Positions 1-10,037 are shown, counted from the stretch's first letter. The stretch: DNA of 64,000 nt from Chrysaora quinquecirrha (GCA_014526335.1 JACTAT010000045.1:2270820-2334819), one strand, 5' to 3'. The notes: generated by a model not told the origin, from the sequence alone. Numbers and translations: made by a program.

Positions 1-181
1 AGCTGATATTCTTAGGGCTTTTGAAAATGCCAGCCTCAGCTTGTTCTTATTTTGTTCTTAAAATCTGGGCAAAATCCAGGCTCGTGTTCTTATAAAATTG
101 TTCTTCTAAAAAAGATTGTATATATACTATGATTGTTATGTTATCTGTACTAATACTAACTAATAATCTTTTTCTCACAAG

Positions 182-471
182 CAATGACGGCCAAGTTTGA
201 CAAGCTCTCGTACAACAGTTCACTCACTGAACTTGATTTCAAGATTGTTGACATTCTACAAGAGGTTCCAATCAATTTCGACTTCAAGCAAGCAAAATTC
301 ATCAACATCTATGCCAGCCATGGTGTGTGTGCAATTTCATGTTTAAAGGGGATTGTGCCAGGTGAATATCTTATCACTGGAAAGATGTTCAAAGGCCAGC
401 TTGTTATTCATGGCAAATTCTTACTTCTTCGTTTGCCCAAAGATCAGAATCAGAAGCCAACTGTATTCTGA
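182..471 (+). CDS. Last coding exon of a Gly-rich/NTR-type secreted protein paralogue (5' part outside window)
   Basis: This exon follows a splice acceptor (ttctcacaag) at 172-181, encodes 95 residues from the first ATG (184) and stops at 471. Its protein is identical to the third exon of the complete gene at 11713-13240, so it is read here as the 3' end of a tandem paralogue whose signal peptide and Gly-rich exons lie left of position 1. The peptide carries GVCAISC and GEYLITGKMFKGQLVI, which resembles the second half of netrin/TIMP-like (NTR) domains. Acceptor phase matches the other copy: one base comes from the previous exon, then CA, then ATG. Alternatively it is an orphan duplicated exon without upstream exons; the window cannot decide. 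Confidence 0.7.
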
Positions 472-581
472 ACAATCAGTAACTTTTTAGTTTTGTAGAC
501 GCTTCGGCAGATGCTTTGTAGAGTAAAACTTTAGTATCTACATTGTAGAAGCTTATGCTTTAAATTTCTTTGAAAGAAATC

Positions 582-587
582 AATAAA
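582..587 (+). promoter_or_regulatory. Poly(A) signal AATAAA of the left paralogue
   Basis: AATAAA lies about 110 bases after the stop codon at 471. The same hexamer sits at the same distance after the stop in the other copy (13350-13355). Confidence 0.6.
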
Positions 588-653
588 TAGCTAGCAGCAA
601 ATTGAAACGAGCATAAATTTTTGTGGCATTTTTCTGATACACTTACGCACTTA

Positions 654-1124
654 CCTCACAAAAGTATTGCATAGCTTGACCTAAAATGGCGGCCAACAGT
701 AGCCGTAGGCCCAAATGACAAAATTTACATAACAAAGCTAGACTTATTATCTTCCTTCCACTCTTTCGGAAACAGCTTCTAACAACTACAACAACATACA
801 GCTGTTTCCTCAGAGTGGAAGTAGTTGGAGCGGGGTGGTGTAGTGTGGAGGAGCGTAGCCTACGACGAATGTAATACGTCTATTGCAAAGCCATGACGTC
901 TCAGGGGCTTCACCGAGCTTGATTTAGGCGGGAAAATGTTCACAATTTCATTGACTTTCAATTAAAATAAAAATTTAATGATTTATTTGTTGCTTCTTGT
1001 GGAAAATAATGAAAAACTTTGAAGCAGTGCCTTCCAGATTTCGAGCGAAATATTTCAAGAGTTTTTGTTGCTACTGTTGTGTTTGCCGCCATTTTAGGTC
1101 AAGCTATGCAATACTTTTGTGAGG
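654..1124. repeat. Perfect 40-bp inverted repeat around a 391-bp spacer
   Basis: Positions 654-693 (cctcacaaaagtattgcata...) and 1085-1124 are exact reverse complements over 40 bases. The right arm lies just outside the end of the segmental duplication, and the spacer contains the TIR element at 739-882. It may be a rearrangement scar or the ends of an unrecognised element. Confidence 0.75.
739..882. mobile_element. Short TIR element (TAGACTTATTA ends), copy 1
   Basis: The 144-bp sequence starts TAGACTTATTA and ends GTAATACGTCTA. A second copy at 15238-15371 shares the interior (ctctttcggaaacagcttct) and is flanked by a perfect 9-bp target-site duplication. Here the flanks TAACAAAGC and TTGCAAAGC match at 7 of 9 positions. 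No coding capacity. A 9-bp duplication is usual for Mutator-like elements. Confidence 0.65.
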
Positions 1125-1315
1125 CAAGTGTAGTATCTACAGTTTCAGGTGTTGAGCCGGTCGAGACTAGACTCATTCATTTCGTTGTACGTCATACACG
1201 TTTCAGGACTTTCAACGAAGAAGACAGTGAACCTTCTTTCTCGAAAAATTGGGTACCTATTAAGTTTACATCTTTGCGACGGGCAGAGGATAAACGTTTC
1301 TGCGTGTATGTATTA

Positions 1316-1686
1316 CACGCTTTTTTTATAAGGAACCTACCTCAAGGCCTAGTTCTTAAATTGGGCCTGTTTTGAGGCAATTGTAGTTCCAAAAGTTTCT
1401 TAATAGTTCCTTAATTTTAACTGCACATACAGTGGTCTTAACAATAAAAGAGAGATATTTGCATGTGAGCAAAGCTCGAGACTACTCAAAAAACATCGGA
1501 TACATGCCTAACGTACAATTTATGTGATTTTCGACAGCAAATGAATGGAACCGGCTTTCTAATTCTAAGAGTATTCAACATTCAAAAGTTCCTTAATGAT
1601 TTTCTCTTTAGTAGTATAAGTTCTTTAAATTTTCGGGCCTTCTACATGTAGGTTCCTTATAAAGTGGTTCTTTATAAAAAAGCGTG
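1316..1686. mobile_element. CACGCTTTTTTTATAAG TIR element, GGTTCCTT subfamily
   Basis: This 371-bp element has ends CACGCTTTTTTTATAAGGAA and its imperfect complement ending AAAAAAGCGTG, flanked on both sides by TA. The motif AAGGAAC/GTTCCTT recurs through the interior. It belongs to a family with members at 9473, 12618, 21277, 27330, 39849, 46228 and 49004, each with its own heptamer. Confidence 0.75.
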
Positions 1687-1779
1687 TATTTGGCATTGAC
1701 GCATGAACCTCGCATGAACTGAGCCCGCAATCCTTGACTGTGTGACTGAAGCTCATTGCTAGCCCAAAATGGAAACAAC

Positions 1780-1984
1780 ATCGGTGAAGGCGAAGGTGAC
1801 GGTGAAATGGTGTATTTTGTTTCAGTCGCTAGGATCTCAGTAGTACGTTAAGGGGGATGGGTGTTAACTTATCGAGACCTCGACCCTGGCTGTGACGCTA
1901 CCGAAGCTGGAGCTCGAACACCGACCTCGATGCGCATGAGCTTCCGATATCACGAGCCAGTTGGATTCACGACGCCACAGCGCC
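1780..1984 (-). mobile_element. tRNA-derived SINE (family A)
   Basis: Read on the minus strand, the copy begins with a tRNA-like head and ends with gccttcaccg-like tail text; on the plus strand it shows the shared blocks gctaggatctcagtagta and gaccctggctgtgacgctac. Other copies lie at 14752, 16983, 18364, 26312 and 40757. The head carries a degenerate B box (GGGCTCGAGCCC in the better copies). Confidence 0.6.
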
Positions 1985-2715
1985 TTCTTCTTAAAGAAAA
2001 AGTCTTTTAAAAGTCTTTTGCAAGTCTTATAAGCTAAAATGGAGACTTAGACTTTGCGACAAGATACTTGACTTTTAAAACGAAATCAATTGATCAACCA
2101 ATAACCCAATAAACTAGACTTATTATCTGAGTCGTAGTTATCGCTATTGAATTGAATTGCTGGACGCTCAAACTAACACAAGAATTTCCAATAGTAGGTT
2201 CAGGAATCTTAGTCAAGACCACAATTTTTATAGGAATGTTAGCTGAAATTTGGAGTTACGTCGAGCCTAGACTTAGTACCTGAGTCGTAGTTATCGCTAT
2301 TGAATTGAATTGCTGGACCTCACTGAAGCGAACAACAAGAACTTCAATTCAATTCAATGTGAGCGAAAGTTAGGGACTTGTTTCCTTTTATCATCTGAAA
2401 GTGGCAGCCCGCACCAAAAAATTGGTGCACCAATCAGAAAGCAGTATTTCGAAATAGGTAAATAATAAATAATTTCTATATTTTTTCATGCGTCTGTGCT
2501 ATGCACGGTACTAAAAATGCAGTTAAGATTAAGGAATTATCTAGGAACTTTCGGTACTACAAAGAGGTCTAAAATAAGGGTCTTTTTGAGCTAGGCACTT
2601 TTTCAACTAGTCCTTGAGCTAGATTCTTTATAAAAAAAGCGCGTGTACTACACGTTCTTTTAGACAATAAATAATGAACGTTGTGTCAGAAAAGGGAAAG
2701 ACAACAAAATTGTAC

Positions 2716-3047
2716 CTTTCATGTCGCATTTTGTTGATAATAGCTGCTGCAACATCATCATTATCTCCAATTATCGCATATTCCAACGGCAGTCTTGCAA
2801 TATCCGGACCACTTAGACTGTTCACATAAACCAAACCAGGAAAACGTCTTATCAACTCTACAGTCATGACATACAAGTTTTGTTCTGCTGCGATGTGGAG
2901 GAGCGTTTTCTTTGTATAATCAAATTCAGTCAAGATGTATGGGTTTAGGCCACCATATTTGCATTTGTGTTTGAGCTTGGGTTTCGTGCAAATGCACAAC
3001 TTATCGACACATTCTTTTTCAATCAAGATCATAGCCAATCTTGCAAG
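2716..3047 (-). CDS. Ankyrin-repeat exon, probably of a TRP channel paralogue (partial gene)
   Basis: A 332-base exon sits between an acceptor (cggtttttcag) and a donor (GAAAG|GTACAA). It encodes about 110 residues with two ankyrin-type units: TLLHIAAEQNLYVMTVELI followed by a long linker, and LPLEYAIIGDNDDVAAAII. An N-terminal ankyrin region is typical of TRPV and TRPA channels, and transmembrane exons of such a channel lie at 4830-6847 on the same strand. Those exons are upstream in transcription order, so this ankyrin exon cannot be their N-terminus. It is best read as part of a second, downstream paralogue whose membrane exons lie left of the window. Any other ankyrin protein is possible. 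Confidence 0.6.
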
Positions 3048-4829
3048 CTGAAAAACCGAAAGGACATATTAATTTGAGTAGGTGTTAATGTCCGAATTAA
3101 ATAAAACCATTTAAAATTGCGATAAACAGCGAAAACATTTTCCGGCATACTTAAAAGCTTTTTTCGTCTGACACTCATCAGAGAATAAACCTCAGAAACA
3201 GACTGAAACAATAAACTAAGGTAGAATTTACACCCAGGTGCGGCTCGAAATGCACCAATCAGAAGGAAAAGCTGAATTGGCAATTTGTTTTTAAACACCA
3301 AGCAGCTTTTGGCGGGAAGAACAATGAAACTTAACTGAAGAGTCCAAGTGAGAAAAGGAACTCTTTCTGTCTACAGACAACCGGCTTATTAGACAGAACT
3401 GTCTTAAGCGACAGAAAGAGTTCGTGCGAGACGTGCGGATTGCAATGTCTCGCCAAAATGCTGGCACAACATTTTGTCCAAAACGGATAATTGAAGTAGG
3501 GCTTTGTCTGAAGCTAAGCAATTATAGTCCGCCATCACCATCTCTTTTTAGGTTCTTGTATCTTCTACCCGAAGTTCCTGCACCGGTTCTGCATAAAAAA
3601 CCTTCTTCCTCCCTCTTTTAATCTTATTCCATGTTGGACCACGATTTTTTAATTCTTCTTCATCAAGCAAGAGAGCGATCAAAAAACATCCGGCAGCTTC
3701 CTTGGTTGCAAAACATCAATTATAGATTATGTCAGCAACCCCAAAACATCGAAATGTTATGATAGTATGGCAAACCGTGCAAACGTGTTGGCGAATTTCA
3801 GGTAACATGTTGGCCAACTTGGCACGCCCGCCTAAAGTCTCTCAGAAGATTAAGCTACTTTTGTTCCACAGAAAGCAATTACAGTCCGTCCTCTTCATCT
3901 ATTTTTAGGTTCTTGTTACTTCTAACCGAAGTTTCTGCACCAGATCTGCATACAGACCTTCTTCCCCCCTCCCATTAATCGGATTTTGAGTTGGACAATG
4001 AGCGGCCAATAGATCTTTTCAAGGAGGCCTGGTTCGGCAAGACATATTTCTGGAAAATGGATAGACATTCCCAGTCAGGGAATCCTCTCCGCGTGCAACA
4101 ACATGAATTACGGCCGTTTCAGGAGAGATACATAATAATAGAAGAAAAAGTGAGCAAAGGAATCTGCGACTTTGAATGTTGAAAATATCTGCAGGAATTC
4201 AGGAAACACGATGAAAGCAACTCACAAACAAGAAAATACCGCATTAAATGCCTCCTTGAGCTGATATAGTTGGACTTGAACCCTTTCTTTCACTCTATTC
4301 CAATTAAACGTGAAATTGAAGTAAAATTTGCTGCACTACCTCTCCTGCAACAACCGTAATTCAAGTCGTTGCACTCCGAGAGGATTCTCTGAATGGAAAT
4401 GACTACCATTCTCCAGAAAAATGTCGTGCCTACTTAGACTTCTTTATATGCGCCTGCTTTCATATTAACCGTGCTTTAAAGCGATTAAAAACTTTCGAGA
4501 TGATAACAATGGCCTACATTATAACAGGAAGAAACTCTATTGTGCTCACAGTAAATAACTCACCTGACTCTCAAAATTAGGCCTAAGTTTCTCTCGGTCT
4601 TCTTGCCTGGTTTTAGATTGAAATTTTCAAGCCAATCTTTCATCATGGCAACCACACTTCCTCTCCTAAGGCGACCGCAATGCCGGTCGTTGCATGCCGA
4701 GAGGATTACCTACAAAAGATTTCGACCATCTTCCAGAAAAAAGTTGTGCAAACACAGACCTCTTTGATAAGGTCTATTCACTAAGGCAAAAGAAAAGAAA
4801 AATTTCACGAAAATTCGAAAACGACTTAC
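3048..4829. other. Repeat-filled stretch between TRP exons
   Basis: Contents: an exon-like interspersed repeat (3115-3180, minus strand, encoding LLSMPENVFAVYRNF); a direct repeat of about 130 bp (3513-3650 and 3873-4005, sharing ggttcttg...cttcta and ctgcac blocks); a TIR element at 4009-4445; and a further half copy at about 4655-4790. The S5-pore-S6 exons expected after the S3-S4 exon were searched for here and not found. Confidence 0.55.
4009..4445. mobile_element. TIR element of the AGAYCTTTTCAAGG type
   Basis: The left part (tctggaaaatgg, gggaatcctctccgcgtgca, acggccgtttcaggaga) is mirrored in the right part (tctcctgcaacaaccgtaa, ccgagaggattctc, ttctccagaaaa). A second full copy is at 32044-32461 and a right half at about 4655-4790. 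No protein is encoded. Confidence 0.6.
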
Positions 4830-6847
4830 TTCCAGGCTGGGAAATACTTGAAAACTCTAAAGAAATTCACGAGATAGGCAGCAGCCGAGACAGGCCATTG
4901 TGATTTGTGAACGAGTAATCTCAATGGCACAACAGCAAGTAGCAATAGAATTCCGAATATGTCAGCAAAGTTGTATATGTCATAGAAGTAGCGATGACGT
5001 TCTCTGTTTAAATATAAAGATGCATATAAATCATGTTAGAAAATCTGATTGTAAAATTTACATACTAAAATAAAAAATGGTTATACTTATTGTTAGGAAA
5101 CAAATTGCTTTTTGGGTAGTACAAATTTCAAAATTGCGATAAACAGTGGAAACATTGTCGGGCATGCTTAAAAGATTTTTTCGTCTGACACTTCTCAGAC
5201 AGACATGGTTTTTTGATAACAAATGTGCATACTCACTCTGCAATACGCAGTAGAATACCTAATTTAATGCAATCTCTGAAGTTTGCTCTATGTTAGTTTA
5301 AATTAGTGATTTGACACTACTGTAAAAACTAACATTAAAGAATTTCACAACAACAACAACAACAACAACTCAGAGTATAAACGTCAGAAACAGACTGTAA
5401 CAAATGTTTCGGTCTGTTTCTGACGTTTATACTCTGAGGAGTGTCGAACGCAAAAGCTTTTAGATATGCCCGACAATGTTCCCACTGTTTATCGATATTT
5501 TTGAACCGAACTACAGGGAAAGTTTGAATAACCGCGACCGCCCTCATTACCTCAGCTTATACCTGACAAAAATACCCATAACTGATTAGAGTTTAACATA
5601 GTACATAACAAACAGAATAGCAAAACAAATATCTCCATATAAGTCTATGTGTGAAACATGGCGTCATGTTATAGAGTTGTCATGTGGTGAGGTCATTTCT
5701 ACAAAAGCACGAAAAACCCAAAGCATTAATGTAGAAACCCCCCAATAATGTATGTACAGTGGCTCGGTGAAAAATTAGTAGCCGCACAGAGACGGCAAAA
5801 GGTAGATATCAAATTTATCAATACGCCTTTTCTGACTGCACTTCAGATAAACGAAAAAATCGGTTTATTCTAAGTGAGATGGGGTTGATAGGCTAGAGTA
5901 AATGACTGATTTTGTGACCACGATGAATTTTGAGACCACACGAGTTATTGGAATTAGTCTAATGTATTGTCGCATTTCTTATCTTTAAATATACATTGTA
6001 TCTATTTTGTTCTGCATTCTAACTTTAATCCCCTGCAAGTATAGAATTCACACACAATTCTATTGTCAAGGTTAAGAATTACCGGGGGGTGTAGAATGCT
6101 AAATGACTTACTTTGACATTTGATCAACTTCCAAGATGAAGTGCACAACAGCTCCGATCAAAGTAACCACTTCACAAATGCCTCTGAAGTAATCAAAGGG
6201 ATATTTGAATTGAAATTGATTGTTCAATTTGACACTGCCCATCAAAGCAATAGCCATTGCGATCAAATATAAGACGAAGACCACGGCATAGGATCTAAAA
6301 CAAGGTAAACAGAAATCAAATAACTAAAGAAACTAAATCAACATTCAAATCATTAGTGTACATTCTGTTTCTTATTGAAACTAAGATTTTTTCAGGACCA
6401 AAAGTTTTGGAATTGAAAATTTCTTAGCAATTCCTTAAGCCTGGCTTACATATAGCAAGTGCTTAGGCACGGCTGTACCAGCGCTGAGAAAGTGTTTCGA
6501 GATTTCGTTTCCATATCGCAATACGAGGCGGGTCCAGTGCTGAGACACGGCTGTACCCGTGCTGAGACAGTGATTGCTATAAAATGGTTTCATATTTCCT
6601 CACATTTGGCAAATGCACATCAATCCTCACGAAGTGCGTGTAAGAGCTGGAACTAGCTATGCTTTGCACGCAGGGCAGGACTGACGAAACTCGAGGGCTG
6701 TGCTATGAAAGGCATTATGATAAAGAAGCTAGGTTGCAAATAAAATCAAGAAAAATGAGATTTCAAGTTATACCTGATTCGAAATTTTCCGAAGTTGTCC
6801 CATTTACTGTTTGCAAGCACGCGAACTACCGGATGATGAACAATCGT
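4830..6847 (-). CDS. TRP-type cation channel, pre-S1 to S4 exons (partial gene)
   Basis: Three exons join in phase on the minus strand: 6847-6774 (pre-S1 helix, HHPVVRVLANSKWDNFGKFR), 6294-6112 (S1-S2, SYAVVFVLYLIAMAIALMGS then FRGICEVVTLIGAVVHFILE) and 5003-4830 (S3-S4, FADIFGILLLLAVVPLRLLV then YLVNFFRVFKYFPAW). All have standard acceptors (TTTTCAG, TGTTTTAG, TTTAAACAG) and donors (GTATAA, GTAAGT, GTAAGT). The KW-F-K pre-S1 motif and the R-GE/CE--TLIGA S2 pattern are typical of ankyrin-TRP channels (TRPV or TRPA/pyrexia-like), which are tetrameric cation channels of the plasma membrane. Ankyrin exons upstream and the S5-pore-S6 exons downstream were not found, so the gene is either fragmentary or has diverged exons. 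Two TIR element copies occupy the place where the pore exon would be expected. Confidence 0.75.
5335..5510. repeat. CAA microsatellite next to an exon-like interspersed repeat
   Basis: A (CAA)n tract at about 5348-5369 precedes an inverted copy of the repeat that encodes the LLSMPENVSAVYRNF-like peptide elsewhere. The stretch acgtttatactctgag and its complement flank positions 5370-5440. Confidence 0.5.
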
Positions 6848-7860
6848 CTGAAAAGAAGAGATAACGTTAGGCCTAAGCATAGAGATGAGCCTAAGGAAAA
6901 CAAACAATAAGAAACAGAGTTATTTCTTTTAGCACATAGTTCATTATAATGTATTTCTGGTTAAAAAAAGGTGCTAAAAGCCCAGGCCTGCGAGGGACCG
7001 GCACATTTTATGTACAAAATATTTTTGCCTCACGCTCGGGTATAAGAGAGTGCTAGCATCTCATTAGGCTGTTTTAGCAATAGGACGGAACAAGAAAAGA
7101 GGACGTCGCGAGCAGATAAGAACCTGGGCACTATGTTTTTCCCGCGTCTTCATATTCAGAGTTCTTACGACAGCGTGATACTGGCTATTTTCACGTTCCC
7201 GCGAAAACGCCAATGTTTTTCGCTATTCTCGAAGCTACAACAGCAGATTCTGCAGCTAAACCATCGAGAACTTGCTATTTCGTCATTGCTATGAGGACCT
7301 ATCGTAAAAACTAGGAAAAAGACCACTTCAGGATCACATGGTGGGACACAAGAAAAGCTTTTGGTTATTTGGTTAGACCTACACTTGCACACGCTTTATT
7401 TACCGGTACGAAGGCGCCGTCATCTTTCAGTGCTAAATAACATATTGTAATCGACTCGCTACGGTACCTTTTTGGCGAAGACGGCTTTCTCGTTGGCGGG
7501 CGCGTCCTGTCGCTAAAACAGCCCATTATTATAAATAAGTAGCTAAGTCGGTCGATCATTTTCGGAGGCAACCCGCAGGCTCCTCTTTCACTAGCTCTTA
7601 TCCGTGAAGGTAAGGGTGGGCGTCACTACCACTTACCCGTGAAGGTAAGGGTGGGCGCCACTCCTATCCCTGATCCGAAGACCACTTACCCTCATTCCTA
7701 CCCTTTCATGCTGAATGCTAAGCAGAGAGGCAACCGCGAACTAGTGGGCGAGCACCCTACCACTAGGCCACAAGTTATTATTATAAATAGCGCGTTATAT
7801 TGAAAAGTTTTATGCACTTTGTGCATCGTTTTGGCTAGTGCATAGTGCAAACCGTACTTA
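6848..7860. other. Stretch without recognised genes
   Basis: It contains short local direct repeats at 7595-7660 (cgtgaaggtaagggtgggcg, twice) and related cttaccc text to 7700. The small ORFs here have no splice context or family resemblance. The N-terminal ankyrin exons of the TRP gene ending at 6847 were looked for and not seen. Confidence 0.5.
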
Positions 7861-8170
7861 GGGCCTGTTTACATGGAGGCTGGTCAGCCTGGTTAGCCGA
7901 GCTAGCTAGTTAGGCGAGATCCTTTTTCAGAGCGTTTAACATGGATAAATTTCCAGCCCGGTTAGCCGAGCTAGCCTTGCTTATTAACACTTTTCTATTC
8001 TTTCCTGTTAGGATTTCACCTCGCCTGATCGGGCTGGCACGCTCTCCATATAAACGCAAAGTGAACAAACAAAAGATTCTTTTGGTTCTGGAGATCTCGG
8101 CCAGGCGAGATCCGCGTCCTTTGATCACGGATCTCGCCTCACCGGGCTGGGTGATTGTTCATGTAAACGC
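7861..8170. mobile_element. GGGCCTGTTTACATG TIR element (Harbinger-like MITE)
   Basis: It begins GGGCCTGTTTACATGGA after TTA and ends ATGTAAACGC, with the repeated word gttagccgagctagc inside. A better-preserved relative at 61791-62193 has complete TIRs and a TAA duplication, the usual target of PIF/Harbinger elements. Confidence 0.6.
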
Positions 8171-8171
8171 T

Positions 8172-8587
8172 AATACACCTTTTCAACTAAGGGCCTCATT
8201 TTCAAAAATTTTTTAATTTGTGTCACAGAAGCATTTCGACATCAGATTCGAATTCAACACCGTTTTAGTGTTTGGGCAAATTTTACGCTTCTTGTCCTTA
8301 CGATGTTGATTTTATACCGATCAAAAGTTAGAAAACTTATAAGGGATTTGACCGTGAAAAATGACTGAGGGTGTAAAATTTCACCCCGAGCGATTTTTCA
8401 CGGTCAAATCCTTTATAGATTTTCAAACTTTTCGTCGCTATAAAATCAACATCGTAAGGACCAGAAGCGTAAAAATTTGCGTCAACACTAAAATGAAGGT
8501 GCTGAATCTGATTCTGGAGTCAAAATTTTCGTGCGAACAAATTTTCGTAAATTTTGAAAACGAGGCTCTTAGTTGAAAAGGTGTATT
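8172..8587. mobile_element. AATACACCTTTTCAACTAAG TIR element
   Basis: The 416-bp element begins AATACACCTTTTCAACTAAG and ends CTTAGTTGAAAAGGTGTATT, with a further matched block (gcctcattttcaaa / tttgaaaacgaggc). The middle is also palindromic around cggtcaaatcc. Half copies are at 38042-38175 and about 56975-57005. No ORF of note. Confidence 0.8.
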
Positions 8588-9472
8588 CAATGATATCGCA
8601 AAATCTGAATCTGCAACGTCCTTCCATGCTATTGAATTCAAATAACATCCTAACTCTAGAAGAGAATGAGAAGTGTCAGTAATATAAGCATCCCAGAACC
8701 CAAGGGGTAACTCCCATTAGGGGTTAGTATATATGTGCCTCTGAAAATACAGAGAGTGGCCCCATATTGGACAAGATTTGAAATGATAACCCCTTAAGCA
8801 GGGCATGGTCATAATTACATAATAATTACATTTCATAATTACATTTCTCTAACAGACGGTCAAAATCGCTTTTTCAAACGAAATAGTTACTGAAAATACC
8901 CGGCCTTCGGAATAAGAAGTCAAAAGCTGCCTGAAAATAATTTTCAAATCGGAAGAAAATTGATATCTCCAGGTTGTTAAAATACGGTTACCGAGTTTTT
9001 CCTTATAGCAGTGTACTGCGAAAATCATCAAAAGCGTTTTAAAATCCAACTTTCCCTTTTTAAACTGATGCTTTAAGTTTACTGATGTAAATTGTATTAG
9101 ATTTTATATAATTTTCAAGAATATTATTACTGCAACAAGTGTTAATTAAAGTTTTATTTCTGGTTGAATTTCAAGTTTGAGCCATTGTCAGCTCATTTTT
9201 TATACTTTTTGGTTGTCGTTTTTGTCTTTAATTGAGTTTCTAGAAAAATTATGAAAATACAGATGTGAAAGTTTTTAAACTATTCATTACATGTCGCATA
9301 AGCTGTGGAAAATTAAGATGTTATTGCCTGAATTTTTCTCTTATCTTTGATTTTAATGCTTCAGTAATGGCCAGTTAATGTGAGATCTACAGTGAAGCAA
9401 TGAAAGCACGACTAGATATTTCGGGTTTAATATGTGACAGGACACAGGAACCAAAATGGATATCTCGTTATA
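8588..9472. other. Stretch without recognised genes
   Basis: No splice-bounded coding exon, tandem repeat or recognised element was found here. Confidence 0.5.
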
Positions 9473-9856
9473 CACTTTTTTTTAATAAGCAACCGCTCAA
9501 TAAGCAACTAGGGCTGAATTGACCTTAACATTAAGCAACTTGAGGGCTCAATTGAATTACTGTAAGCAACTAAGAAGTCAAACAACCAAGCTTATTCTCT
9601 TTCTTGTGTTAGGAAATTGTTCTTAATTCTTATGTTTTGCATGTTGAAGTTCGTTAGCTAACGTTTTTCCACTTACTGTCTCCCAAAAGTCATGTTGTAG
9701 GCCTAACAGATGACGATTTTGACCCGCGAAGTCAGGGGTGGTTATTAGGTACAAAAATGTTAAGCAACGTTTAAGCAACTTTGAGGGCTGAAATGTCTAA
9801 AATTTTAAGCAACTTTGAGGGCTGGACGAAAGTCAAGTTGCTTATTAAAAAAAGTG
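9473..9856. mobile_element. CACTTTTTTTTAATAAG TIR element, AAGCAAC subfamily
   Basis: This 384-bp element is flanked by TA on both sides. Its ends are CACTTTTTTTTAATAAGCAA and TTGCTTATTAAAAAAAGTG. The word AAGCAAC (often TTAAGCAAC) recurs near both ends. A close relative is at 27330-27714. It appears to be inserted in an older GGTTCCTT-subfamily element whose right part continues at about 9860-10037. Confidence 0.8.
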
Positions 9857-9859
9857 TAT

Positions 9860-10037
9860 GTGATTATGGACTGCAAATGAATGGAACCGGCTTTCTAATT
9901 CTTGATTTTTGCAATGGTAAAAACATTTAACATTGAAAAGTTCTTAAGTGATTTTCTCTTTAGTAGTATAAGTTCTTTAAATTTTCAGGCCTTCTATATG
10001 TAGGTTCCTTATAAAGTGGTTCTTTTTAAAAAAGCGT
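9860..10037. mobile_element. Right part of a GGTTCCTT-subfamily TIR element
   Basis: From gcaaatgaatggaaccggct to aaaaaagcgtgta this matches the right part of the element at 1316-1686 (blocks ttttctctttagtagtataa and tataaagtggttcttt). The left part is replaced by the AAGCAAC element at 9473-9856, a nested insertion. Confidence 0.7.

Larger units (their letters stand above)
94..1062. repeat. Segmental duplication, left copy (partner 12864-13591)
   Basis: Intron end, last exon, 3' UTR and downstream flank of the Gly-rich/NTR gene are repeated at 12864-13591. The exon appears identical. The flank differs by insertions: the left copy carries an extra stretch around 600-665 and a TIR element at 739-882 that the right copy lacks. 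Homology stops near 1062, equivalent to 13591, a few bases inside the final coding exon of the minus-strand gene at 13583-20354. Confidence 0.85.
1125..2715. other. Intergenic stretch, repeats only
   Basis: Apart from the elements at 1316 and 1780, it contains two direct copies of about 50 bases (2113-2163 and 2269-2320, sharing gagtcgtagttatcgctatt) and, at 2520-2645, a right-end fragment of the CACGC...ATAAG family ending aaaaaaagcgcgtgta. No exon with splice sites and conserved protein was seen. Confidence 0.6.

Noticed and set aside
4573..4655. Minus-strand open stretch (MMKDWLENFN...) ending at a GTGAGT donor as a further TRP exon.
   Set aside because: It does not resemble S5, pore or S6, and its upstream side runs into a TIR element half.
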